Source: an uncultured Lachnospiraceae bacterium (GTDB taxonomy: Bacteria; Bacillota; Clostridia; Lachnospirales; Lachnospiraceae). From it: a stretch of DNA of 64,000 bases. The position numbers and the translations under genes were made by a program. Position 1 is the stretch's first letter, and every line of letters starts with the position of its first letter. The stretch lies in the NCBI GenBank assembly GCA_910578475.1, contig CAJTRK010000001.1, forward strand, positions 124,001 through 188,000, read 5' to 3'. Below the pieces are notes generated by a model. The model was not told where the DNA came from. It did not search any database and saw nothing but the letters and a program-made list of their open reading frames with translations. This document shows positions 1 to 9,064 of this stretch, one piece after another.

Positions 1-2
1 GG

Positions 3-1001
3 AAAGTGTCTGCAATTCTGGAAGTAGGAACCAGTATTCAGGCAGAAATGACAGGAAGAGAAAATATTTATCTCGGTGGAGAATTATATGGACTGACAAA
101 AGATAAGATTGATGAGCTTATGCCGGAGATTATTGAATTTGTAGACATAGGGGATTACTTTGACCGGCCGGTTAAAACGTATTCGTCTGGAATGCGTGCA
201 AGATTATCATTCAGCCTGATTTCTTTTGTTGAACCGGAAATTTTAATTATAGATGAAGCGTTAGGAGTAGGAGACGCTTCGTTCGTAAATAAATCAGCTA
301 AGAAGGTCAGAGATTTATGTGAATCCGGCAAGATTCTGTTAATTGTATCCCATTCCATGAGAACAATTAAAGAATTTACAGAAAGAAGCATTTGGATTGA
401 ACAGGGGAAAATTATGCTGGACGGTCCAACCAAAGAAGTTGTAGACGCATATCAGAAATATATCAGAAAATTTGAATCGGACAGGCTGCGTCAGGAAATG
501 GAAAGGAGAATTTCGCTTAATAACAAAGAAGGAATCATTAAAATAAAAAAATTCTTATTAATGAATGATGAAGAAGAAATCAGTATATTTGAATTATATG
601 AAGATATACATATAATTCTTGAACTGCAGATTATGAGTACAATTCAAAATCCGGACATCTGCCTGCGCATAGAAAACATGAAAGGGATTTTGATAATGGA
701 AAATCATTATTCGGAAGACATGGAAGATACGTTGATAATGAGTTCCGGAAGTGAAATGAAACTGGAAATTGTGATACCCAAATGTAACCTGACAGAAGAT
801 ATTTATGAGATTTTGTGTACGGTTTATCAGGGAGAAGAGATTGTAGCGGAAAGAATGCAGACATTTCGTATGGTTGACACGGAACAGGATTTTTATGCGA
901 AACCGTTATTGTATGCGGAGGCATATTGGGATGCTGAAATGGGTGGAAAGCGATTAAAAAAATTACATCACTGGCATAATTCTTTTGAGATAAATAGATA
1001 G
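3..1001 (+). CDS. Polysaccharide ABC exporter ATPase, Wzt-like (5' partial)
   Basis: This is the 3' part of an ATP-binding subunit of a type that exports lipid-linked surface polysaccharide or teichoic acid. The gene begins before the window, so Walker A is missing. The ABC signature (SSGMRARLSFSL, near bases 184-219), Walker B with catalytic Glu (ILIIDEALGVGD) and the H-loop (LIVSHS) are all present. After about residue 170 there is a C-terminal extension of roughly 160 residues, as in Wzt proteins, where this domain recognises the glycan to be exported. The permease partner would lie upstream, outside the window. It heads the glycan locus and ends 8 bp before the next start. The family is secure; the exported glycan is unknown. 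Confidence 0.9.
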   Translation, partial: KVSAILEVGTSIQAEMTGRENIYLGGELYGLTKDKIDELMPEIIEFVDIGDYFDRPVKTYSSGMRARLSFSLISFVEPEILIIDEALGVGDASFVNKSAKKVRDLCESGKILLIVSHSMRTIKEFTERSIWIEQGKIMLDGPTKEVVDAYQKYIRKFESDRLRQEMERRISLNNKEGIIKIKKFLLMNDEEEISIFELYEDIHIILELQIMSTIQNPDICLRIENMKGILIMENHYSEDMEDTLIMSSGSEMKLEIVIPKCNLTEDIYEILCTVYQGEEIVAERMQTFRMVDTEQDFYAKPLLYAEAYWDAEMGGKRLKKLHHWHNSFEINR

Positions 1002-1009
1002 GAGACGGC

Positions 1010-2233
1010 ATGGATAAAATAGTACTGAGAGTACGAATATTGATGGTTCTCATATTATTCCTGATTGTAATGAACTGTTTCATTGGATGGAAACTCTTTC
1101 ATATTGAGAGCATATTGGACAGTGCAGAAAAAGTCCAGGGGGGGGCGGAAACGGCTGCTTCTTCCGAATTAACGGAAGACATTAATAGCATACAAGTCAG
1201 TATATATAATCTGCAGGGAAATATAAACGCATTAAACAATGCTGTTCTGGCAGAAAAAGTCGAGAGCATATGTGAAGGGAAAAAGAGTAATGAAGAAAAG
1301 GTCATAGCTGTTGCGAAGTGGGTATGTGAAAATATCTCTAACAGGGAGTATGATTATCCGAAGAATAACGTACAGAATAGTCTATTTGGCTGGTTTTCGA
1401 CGAGAAGCGGCCTATGTAATGCAAGAGCGGATATCTGTGTCAACATGATAGCGTTTTTGAATCTGAATGCGCGCATTATGAATCTATATGATTTTCCGTC
1501 GCCTCAGAACGGGCATTCGGCGGTAGAGGTATATTATGACGAAAAGTGGCATTTTCTGGACCCAACGAACGGCGGATATTTTAAGAACCGGGAGGGGGAT
1601 ATAATGTCTCTGGAAGAAATGAGCCGGAATCCGGAAGAAGCAGTAGCGGGGATGGTAGTGTTCGAAGAGACGCTGGATAAAAGTAATAATTATGAGCGGA
1701 TGAATTATCACTATACGGTAGAAAATCTGAAAGGCATACGTTCCTATGCGCCTATGAGCAGGAGCGAGACAGCAGTTGTATATCCGATGGTTGACATGGG
1801 ATTAAATGAGACATGGCAAATCGGGATGTTGGACGACAGCGATGAAGACGTAAGATTGGAAGGAATGGAATTAAATTTGTCGCAATATCTCAATTTTGGT
1901 CTTGCAGTTCCCAATATCGATGCAGATGTGCAGACTGAATGGAGTTTTACAAACTGCGATGCAGGAAAGGAATATTATCTTGAATATGACTATTATGGCG
2001 GAGCAATGGGGGAGTTTCAGGCAGTCAGTGATAAAGCAAAGATTATGGAAGGCGATACTTTAAAGATAGAGGAAGATGCGGATGAGAATGGAAAGGGAAC
2101 GTGGAGAATCGTTTTTATTCCTGATTCTGAGGAGTGTACAATTCGTATCAGGCATGATTATATGGAAGCGGGAATAGGGGCAAAAATAGACAGAATTCGC
2201 ATTTACGATATAGATAACCAGGAAGATGAATAA
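1010..2233 (+). CDS. Membrane-anchored transglutaminase-like protein, paralogue 1
   Basis: The 407-aa protein has an N-terminal membrane anchor (about residues 8-30), a short linker and helix, then a transglutaminase-like cysteine protease-fold domain. The full triad is visible: Cys136 in SGLCNAR, His169 in NGHSAVEV and Asp184 in FLDPT. The last 150 residues look like a beta-rich domain of unknown role. The start follows GGAGACGGC. It is the first of three tandem paralogues between an ABC exporter ATPase and glycosyltransferases, so it may process or cross-link something at the cell surface; that role is inferred. A G8 tract (1138-1145) lies in the linker and is in frame here. Confidence 0.85.
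   Translation: MDKIVLRVRILMVLILFLIVMNCFIGWKLFHIESILDSAEKVQGGAETAASSELTEDINSIQVSIYNLQGNINALNNAVLAEKVESICEGKKSNEEKVIAVAKWVCENISNREYDYPKNNVQNSLFGWFSTRSGLCNARADICVNMIAFLNLNARIMNLYDFPSPQNGHSAVEVYYDEKWHFLDPTNGGYFKNREGDIMSLEEMSRNPEEAVAGMVVFEETLDKSNNYERMNYHYTVENLKGIRSYAPMSRSETAVVYPMVDMGLNETWQIGMLDDSDEDVRLEGMELNLSQYLNFGLAVPNIDADVQTEWSFTNCDAGKEYYLEYDYYGGAMGEFQAVSDKAKIMEGDTLKIEEDADENGKGTWRIVFIPDSEECTIRIRHDYMEAGIGAKIDRIRIYDIDNQEDE
1138..1145 (+). repeat. Homopolymeric G8 tract inside transglutaminase paralogue 1
   Basis: Eight consecutive G bases encode part of the low-complexity linker after the membrane anchor (residues near 43-45). The equivalent place in paralogue 2 also has a G8 tract but is out of frame there, while paralogue 3 has only three G. 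Such tracts are prone to slipped-strand mispairing; switching itself is inferred. Confidence 0.9.
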
Positions 2234-2245
2234 ATAGGAGACGAC

Positions 2246-3474
2246 ATGGATAAAACAGCGTTGAGGGAACGAATATTGATAGTTCTCGTATTATCCCTGA
2301 CTGTAATGAACTGTTTCATTGGATGGGAACTTCTTTGTATGAAAAAGGCGTTAAATAGTGCAGAAGTAAAACAGGGGGGGGTAATGCGGGTTCTGTAAAC
2401 GTTGAACTAACTGAAATGATTAATAGCATACAAGCCAGCATATATAGTCTGCAGGGAAATATGAATACATTAAACAATGCTGTTCTGGCAGACAAAGTTG
2501 AGGAAATATGCGAAGGGAAAAGTAGTGACGAAGAAAAAGCCATAGCTGTTGCGCAATGGATTTGCAGTAATGTCGCTAACAGAGAGTACGACTATCCGAA
2601 GAATAACGTACAGAATAGTACATTCGGATGGTTTGCAACGCGAAATGGTCTGTGTAATGCCAGAGCAAATATTTTTATTGAAATGATGGGATTTTTGAAT
2701 TTAGATGCGCGTATTATGAACCTGTATGATTTTCCGTCGGCCCAGAGCGGACACTCTGCGGCAGAGGTATACTATGATGACAAGTGGCATTTTCTGGACC
2801 CAAACAGCGGCGGATATTTTCGGAGTCGGAACGGGGCGATAATGTCTCTGGAGGAAATGCGAAAGAATCCGGAAGAAGCAATGGCCGGAATGGTAGTGTT
2901 TGAAGAGACATTGGATAAAGTCGATAATTATGAGCGGATGAACGATTATTATACGGTGGATAGTCTGGGAGCCATACGTTCTTATGCGCCTATGAGCAGA
3001 AGTGAGACGGCAGTTGTATATCCGACGGTTGACATGGGAGTAAATGAGGCATGGCAAATCGGGGAATTAAATGACAATGATGAAGACGTAAGATTAGACG
3101 GAATGGAATTAGATTTGTCACAATATCTTAATTTTGGACTGGCGCTGCCCACTACGGATGCGGATGTACAGACTGAATGGAGTTTTACAAACTGCGATGC
3201 AGGGAGGAAATATTATCTTGAATATGATTATTATGGCGGAGCAATGGGGGAGTTTCAGGCAGTCGGTGATAAAGCAAAGATTATGGAAGGCGACACATTA
3301 AAGATAGAGGAAGATGCGGATGAGAATGGAAAGGGAACGTGGAGAATCGTTTTTATTCCTGATTCTGAGGAGTGCACAATTCGTATCAGGCATGATTATA
3401 TGGAAGCGGGAGTAGGGGCAAAAATAGACAGAATTCGCATTAACAATATCGATAACGAAAAGCCGGACAGATAG
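2246..3474 (+). pseudogene. Transglutaminase-like paralogue 2, frameshifted at a G8 tract (possibly phase-variable, off state)
   Basis: The start at 2246 follows AGGAGACGAC and opens an N-terminal membrane anchor nearly identical to paralogue 1. The frame runs through a G8 tract (2374-2381) and stops at 2396-2398 after 50 codons. The rest of the protein continues in another frame to 3474 with an intact triad (Cys in NGLCNAR, His in SGHSAAEV, Asp in FLDPN). Adding one G or removing two would restore a single frame. An internal ATG at 2416 could give a soluble product without the anchor. It is either a phase-off contingency gene, a true pseudogene or a read error in a homopolymer; sequence alone cannot decide. 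Confidence 0.8.
2374..2381 (+). repeat. G8 tract causing the frameshift in paralogue 2
   Basis: Eight G bases sit after codon CA(G) in the linker region. The frame of the upstream ATG (2246) and that of the downstream domain differ by one base at exactly this point, so a 9-G or 6-G variant would be in frame. Confidence 0.85.
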
Positions 3475-3482
3475 GAGGCGGA

Positions 3483-4691
3483 ATGGATAAGACCGTATTG
3501 AAAGAACGAATACTGATGGTCCTTATATTGTTACTGATTTTATGTAACTGCTTTATTGGATGGGAACTCTTTTATATGAAAAGGGCAATGGAGAACACGG
3601 AAGAAGCCCCGCAGGGAGTAACGGACGCGGGATATGCTGAATTATCGGAGAAAATAGATAATCTGCAGTTCGGCATAAATTATTTACAGGGAAACATGGG
3701 CGCTTTAAATAATGCCGTTCTTGCAGAAAAAGTTGAGGAAATATGCGCGGGAAAGAATAGCGATGAAGAAAAAGCCATAGCAGCCGCACAATGGATTTGC
3801 GAGAATATTTCTAACAGAGAGTATGACTATCTGACGAATAACGTACAGCACAATACCTTTGGCTGGTTTGCAACCAGAAGCGGTCTGTGCAATTCCAGAG
3901 CGGGTATATTTGTGGATATGATGGGATTCTTAAATTTGGATGCTCGTATTATGAATTTATACGATTTTTCGCTGGCTCAGGGCGGGCACTCGGCAGCAGA
4001 AGTTTATTATGATGGAACGTGGCATTTTTTGGACCCCACATATGGCGGGTATTTCAAAAATCAGGATGGCGAGATAATGTCTTTGGAAGAAATGCACCAG
4101 AATCCGGAAGAAGCAATAGCGGGAATGGTAGTGTTTGAAGGGACATTGGATAAAGTCGATAATTATGAGCGGATGAGTTATAATTATACAGTAGAAAGTC
4201 TGGAAAGCATATGTTCCTATGCGCCTATGAGCAGAAGTGAAACGGCAGTAGTGTATCCTGTGGTTGACATGGGATTAAATGAGGTATGGCAAATCGGGGA
4301 ATTAGATGACAGCGATGAAGATGTAAGAGTAGATGGATTGGAACTAAATTTGTCAAGCTATCTCAATTTCGGGCTGGCGGCCCCATATATTGAAGCGGAC
4401 GTGCAGACGGAATGGGGGTTCATAAACTGTGATGCGGGAAAGACATATTATCTTGAATACTATTATTACGGCGGAAAAACAGGGGAATTTCAGGCAGTTG
4501 GTGATAAGGTCAGGATTGTAGAAGGCGATACTCTGAAGATAGAAGAAACGGATGAGAGTGAAAACAGAGTATGGCGCATCGGCTTTATACCTGATGCTGC
4601 GGAATGCACAATTCGTATCGGGCATGACTATATGGAAAACAGTGCAGGAGCGAATATAGACCGGATTTGTATATACAGTACAGACAATTAA
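3483..4691 (+). CDS. Membrane-anchored transglutaminase-like protein, paralogue 3
   Basis: The 402-aa protein has the same layout as paralogues 1 and 2: an N-terminal membrane segment, a helix with many Asn/Leu, a transglutaminase-like domain with Cys (SGLCNSR), His (GGHSAAEV) and Asp (FLDPT), and a beta-rich C-terminal domain. The start follows AGGAGGCGGA. Its linker lacks the G8 tract (CAGGGAGTA at the equivalent place), so it should be stably expressed. It differs more from the other two in the last 150 residues, where paralogues 1 and 2 are nearly identical. Substrate unknown. Confidence 0.85.
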   Translation: MDKTVLKERILMVLILLLILCNCFIGWELFYMKRAMENTEEAPQGVTDAGYAELSEKIDNLQFGINYLQGNMGALNNAVLAEKVEEICAGKNSDEEKAIAAAQWICENISNREYDYLTNNVQHNTFGWFATRSGLCNSRAGIFVDMMGFLNLDARIMNLYDFSLAQGGHSAAEVYYDGTWHFLDPTYGGYFKNQDGEIMSLEEMHQNPEEAIAGMVVFEGTLDKVDNYERMSYNYTVESLESICSYAPMSRSETAVVYPVVDMGLNEVWQIGELDDSDEDVRVDGLELNLSSYLNFGLAAPYIEADVQTEWGFINCDAGKTYYLEYYYYGGKTGEFQAVGDKVRIVEGDTLKIEETDESENRVWRIGFIPDAAECTIRIGHDYMENSAGANIDRICIYSTDN

Positions 4692-4747
4692 GAAGCGGTT
4701 AAATGATACATTATTTCATTTCGGAAGATAGTGTGACGGAGGAGAAA

Positions 4748-7027
4748 ATGCAGAAAGAATGGACAATTGAAGATAAATTTGATGCAGTAGTGATGCTTAC
4801 ATGGTCAGACTGGTTTACGGAGCCGGTTAGTAACCGGTATCATTATGCAACTCGTTTTTCCAGACATTTACAAGTGGTATTTGTACAACCGGACCAGGAT
4901 AATAATAAATATTATTTTGAAAATACGGAATTTGAAAATATTGTAGTGCTGCATCTTCCTGATAAATATACGCCTGAGCAGGGAAAAATGTTGGAGAAAG
5001 CTCTGTTTATACGGAAGATATGGAAACCGTTATTATGGGTTTACAATGTCTTTTTTGCATACTTTCTGGAGACATATGCTGCGCCTTTATGCGTTTATCA
5101 TGCAACGGAAGATTACTTATCGCTTGGTAAAGATTATGTTCGTATGATAAAACCGTATATTAAGCGTTGCTTAAAAAAGGCAGATGTAGTAGTGGCTGTA
5201 TCTGAGAAAGTTATGGGAAATTATAATAGACTCAGAATACGGTCTTATCAGTCTGTTGTTCTGGAAAACGGAGTGGATTATGATTTTTGGCATTTACAGC
5301 CAGAAGAGATAAACCATATTACATCTCAGCCGGCAGAAAAAATTGCATTCTTTCAGGGTGGAGTGAATATTCGGTTGGATTATAAGCTGATAAAACATAT
5401 GGCAGTTGAAAAGAGCGATTGGGAATTTTGGTTTTGCGGAAGAGGAGGAAAGGAAGAAGAAGAGTTTCAGCAGATTTTGAAAGTATGTCCTAATGTGAGG
5501 TATTTTGGGGAATTAGATATTCAGGAAGTAAGGGAGCTTGGTCTGAAGGCGTCCGTTGGAATCATTCCGTTTAAACAGAGGCCGGAAATATATAATTCAC
5601 TTCCTCTTAAAACATTTGAATATATGGCGCTTGGGCTGCCGATTATCAGTGTCCCGATAGCCGGTCTGCGAAGATATAATGACCATATATCGTTTGAAAA
5701 AGATGAAGCGGGATTTGTAAATGCGCTGGATAACGTTTATCGGGACAGATACAGTGCAGAAAGCATACATGATAAACTGAAAAGAGCGGCGGAAAGAGAC
5801 TATAATTTGAATTTCGAACGCTTAACGGATTTGCTTGCAAAAATCCCGTTACGGGAGAAGCAGATGATAAGAAAAAAAGTAAATATCTTGTATGATGAAG
5901 GTTCCATGCACGTTTGGACCATTAAAAATTATCTGGAGATGTTTTCAAGATATTCCTGTAATGAGATTGCTTATACACCGGCTACGGGAGCGGCAGAATG
6001 CAATTTAGAGGAACTGGAAAACTATGATGCGGTTATTATATTTTATTCCGTACGCGTATGTGTGCCGGGACATCTGTCGCCTTCTTTTGAAGAGGCGTTA
6101 AGCCAGTATCAAGGGCATAAAATTCTGATGATTCAGGATGATTATGATAATACGGAAGAAACCAGAAAAACGATAGAACGGCTTGGAATAAAAACAGTAT
6201 ATACGGTAGTGCCGCAGCCATTTGTGGATAAAGTTTATCCACAGGAGAGATTTCCGGACGTCGATTTTTTCAGTATTTTGACAGGTTATATTTCGGACGA
6301 AATGAAGAACTATCCCAATAGGGTTCCTATGAGCGAACGAAAAGTTATGATTGGTTACAGAGGACGTGATATAGGATATTGGTATGGTAACCTTGCCCGA
6401 GAAAAATTAGAAATCGGTATCAAAATGAAGAAGATTTGCAGGGAAAAGGAATTATGCGTTGATATTGAGTGGGAAGCGGATAAAAGAATTTATTCTGAGG
6501 ACTGGTTAAAATGGCTGTCTTCCTGTAAGGCAACTTTGGGAACGGAAAGCGGTTCTAATATTTTTGACGATACAGGAGAACTGAAACGATTAGTAGAGGA
6601 AGAACAGTCAAAAAATCCCCAGGTAAGTTATGAAGAAGTATTTGAAAAATATTTGAAGCCGTATGAAGGAATCGTAAAGATGAATCAGGTATCGCCGAAG
6701 ATGTTTGAATCAATTTCTTTGAAGGTAGCGCTGATTTTGTATGAAGGAGAATATTCGGGAATATTAAAGCCGAATGTACACTATATTCCATTAAAAAAAG
6801 ATTTCAGTAATATAGAGGAAGTACTGAAAACGTTGGAAGATAATGAATATTTGCAAAATTTAGTGGATAATGCTTACGAAAACATCATGACGGATTATAA
6901 ACTCAGTTATCAGTGGCTGATTGAATATATTGATGTGTACATTGATTCAGAGTTTCTCCGAAGGCAGTCAGAAAACAGGGATAAGAAATTTCACTGGGGA
7001 AAGTATTTAAAATTTTTGAATCACTAA
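4748..7027 (+). CDS. Two-domain glycosyltransferase (GT4-like N half plus second GT-like half)
   Basis: The N-terminal half looks like a GT-B glycosyltransferase of the GT4 type: a sugar-nucleotide binding region with a conserved Glu in KTFEYMALGLPIIS, about 300 residues in. The C-terminal half (after about residue 370) starts a second GT-B-like unit that includes a segment beginning MIGYRGRDIGYWYG and ends near LIEYIDVYID. Such double proteins commonly build surface glycans by adding two sugars or one sugar with a regulatory half; which applies is unknown. I chose the ATG at 4748 because GGAGG lies 5 bp upstream; an in-frame ATG at 4703 has no clear ribosome binding site. Confidence 0.75.
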   Translation: MQKEWTIEDKFDAVVMLTWSDWFTEPVSNRYHYATRFSRHLQVVFVQPDQDNNKYYFENTEFENIVVLHLPDKYTPEQGKMLEKALFIRKIWKPLLWVYNVFFAYFLETYAAPLCVYHATEDYLSLGKDYVRMIKPYIKRCLKKADVVVAVSEKVMGNYNRLRIRSYQSVVLENGVDYDFWHLQPEEINHITSQPAEKIAFFQGGVNIRLDYKLIKHMAVEKSDWEFWFCGRGGKEEEEFQQILKVCPNVRYFGELDIQEVRELGLKASVGIIPFKQRPEIYNSLPLKTFEYMALGLPIISVPIAGLRRYNDHISFEKDEAGFVNALDNVYRDRYSAESIHDKLKRAAERDYNLNFERLTDLLAKIPLREKQMIRKKVNILYDEGSMHVWTIKNYLEMFSRYSCNEIAYTPATGAAECNLEELENYDAVIIFYSVRVCVPGHLSPSFEEALSQYQGHKILMIQDDYDNTEETRKTIERLGIKTVYTVVPQPFVDKVYPQERFPDVDFFSILTGYISDEMKNYPNRVPMSERKVMIGYRGRDIGYWYGNLAREKLEIGIKMKKICREKELCVDIEWEADKRIYSEDWLKWLSSCKATLGTESGSNIFDDTGELKRLVEEEQSKNPQVSYEEVFEKYLKPYEGIVKMNQVSPKMFESISLKVALILYEGEYSGILKPNVHYIPLKKDFSNIEEVLKTLEDNEYLQNLVDNAYENIMTDYKLSYQWLIEYIDVYIDSEFLRRQSENRDKKFHWGKYLKFLNH

Positions 7028-7121
7028 GAGGAACTGCGTTGTACACAGCGTTAAAAAATGCTTGGGATAAATATATAAAAATATGATAGCAACAGACTAT
7101 TTTATATAGGGGGTAAAGAAG

Positions 7122-9023
7122 ATGTGTTCAATAGCAGGAATGATTAATTATAAAGGAAAAAAAATACAGGGGCTCAGGAAAAAACTGGAAGTGATGAATC
7201 AGATTCAGGCGCATAGAGGCCCTGACGGAGAAGGCATTTGGGAGCATAAGAACCAGTTTGTTGGACTGGCACATAGAAGATTAAGCATCATTGACATTGA
7301 TAATGGAAAACAGCCGATGACTGATGAGTATGGGAATTGGGTCTGTTTTAACGGAGAAATTTATAATTATATAGAGCTGAGAGAAGAATTGGGATGTAAA
7401 TGCAGGACAAACAGTGATACGGAAATAATTCTTCATGCTTACAGAAAATGGGGAGAAGATTGTGTATCACATTTTTCCGGAATGTTTTCTTTTGCCTTGT
7501 GGGACGAGCGGGAGCAGAAACTATTTTGCGCCAGGGACCCTTTTGGCATCAAGCCTTTCTATTATTGTATTGTGGATGATGAATTATATTTTGCGTCCGA
7601 AGCGAAAGCGTTACTTCCTTTTCTGAAAGAAATTAAGACAGACCGAAAGGCATTCAGCGATTATCTTGTTTTCCAGTTCTGCCTGGATGGAAAAACATTG
7701 TTTCATGATATACTGGAGCTGCAGCCGGCATTTTCCATGACAATATCGAGAGAGGAAGTCAGGAACAGAAGGTACTGGCAGGTATATTATCAACCTGATT
7801 TTTATCATACGGAAAAGTATTTTTTTGAGGAGATGGAAGGGTATTTCATGAATTCCCTGAAATATCATATTCGAAGCGATGTTCCGGTAGGCGGATATGT
7901 CAGCGGAGGTGTGGATTCTTCCATTACCTCTTCGATTGCTTCCGATTTATTACATCAGGATTTTGAAGGATTTACGGGAAAATTCAGTATTGGCGCGGAA
8001 TATGACGAAAGTATGTATGCGCAGTCGGTAGCGGACCAGAAGGGATTTAAACTTTATCAGATTGATATTGGGGCGCAGGACTTTATCGAAAACATGAATA
8101 AGGTAATGTACCATTTGGACACGCCGGTCGCGGGTCCAGGCTCTTTTTCACAGTTCATGGTATCGGGGCTTGCGAGCAAACATAGAAAGGTGGTTCTTGG
8201 GGGACAGGGCGGCGATGAGATTTTCGGCGGATATACAAGATATTTAGTGGCCTATTTTGAACAGTGTATCAAAGGCGCAATTGAAGGCACGATGAATTCA
8301 GGAAAGTTTGTCGTTACTTATCAGTCAATCATTCCCAACCTGACAAGCTTAAAAAATTATAAACCCATGATAAAAGAATTTTGGAAAGACGGCTTATTTG
8401 ATGCTTCCTATACGCGATACTATAAACTGATTAACAGAGCGCCGCAGATGGAGGACTGCATTTACAGGGAACAGTTGGGGAGTTATAATCCTTATACATC
8501 TTATGAGAAGATTTTTATCGCAGAGAATGTAGACAAAGACTCTCTGCTTGACCGTATGACACATTTCGATTTTAAAACATTGCTTCCGGCGCTTTTGCAG
8601 GTAGAAGACCGCATGAGTATGGCGCATGGCCTCGAATCCAGAGTACCGTTTTTGGATAAAAATCTGGTGGAATTTGCAGCAACAATTCCGGCCAATGTAA
8701 AAATGAAAGATGGAAATCTGAAATATATTCTGCGGGAATCCATGAATAAATATGTGCCGGATGATATCATGAACCGGAAGGATAAAATGGGATTTCCGAC
8801 TCCTTTTGCAAAATGGGCAAAAAATGAGACCAGGGATTATATCATGGACATTCTTTCCTCGCAAAAGGCAGGGCAGAGAGATTTTATCAATAATAAAAAG
8901 GTCATTCAGAAAATTGATTCGGAAGGTTCTTTTGCCAGAAATTTATGGGGATTTTTCTGCCTGGAATTGTGGCAGACAATTTTCCATGACAGAGCAAATG
9001 AATATAGAAAAATGGTAGAGTAA
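7122..9023 (+). CDS. asnB: Asparagine synthase (glutamine-hydrolysing) family amidotransferase
   Basis: The 633-aa protein has the class II glutamine amidotransferase domain with the catalytic Cys2 (MCSIAGM; the initiator Met must be removed) and the RGPD motif. The C-terminal ATP-pyrophosphatase synthetase domain has the P-loop SGGVDSS at residues 261-267. The family makes asparagine, but members inside glycan loci often amidate sugar acids such as uronic acids. A second homologue lies 2 kb downstream, so at least one is probably dedicated to glycan tailoring (inference). The start is preceded by GGGGGTAAAG. Confidence 0.88.
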   Translation: MCSIAGMINYKGKKIQGLRKKLEVMNQIQAHRGPDGEGIWEHKNQFVGLAHRRLSIIDIDNGKQPMTDEYGNWVCFNGEIYNYIELREELGCKCRTNSDTEIILHAYRKWGEDCVSHFSGMFSFALWDEREQKLFCARDPFGIKPFYYCIVDDELYFASEAKALLPFLKEIKTDRKAFSDYLVFQFCLDGKTLFHDILELQPAFSMTISREEVRNRRYWQVYYQPDFYHTEKYFFEEMEGYFMNSLKYHIRSDVPVGGYVSGGVDSSITSSIASDLLHQDFEGFTGKFSIGAEYDESMYAQSVADQKGFKLYQIDIGAQDFIENMNKVMYHLDTPVAGPGSFSQFMVSGLASKHRKVVLGGQGGDEIFGGYTRYLVAYFEQCIKGAIEGTMNSGKFVVTYQSIIPNLTSLKNYKPMIKEFWKDGLFDASYTRYYKLINRAPQMEDCIYREQLGSYNPYTSYEKIFIAENVDKDSLLDRMTHFDFKTLLPALLQVEDRMSMAHGLESRVPFLDKNLVEFAATIPANVKMKDGNLKYILRESMNKYVPDDIMNRKDKMGFPTPFAKWAKNETRDYIMDILSSQKAGQRDFINNKKVIQKIDSEGSFARNLWGFFCLELWQTIFHDRANEYRKMVE

Positions 9024-9064
9024 TATTGTTCAACAAATCAAATAAAAAGGGGAAAAGTGTAATT

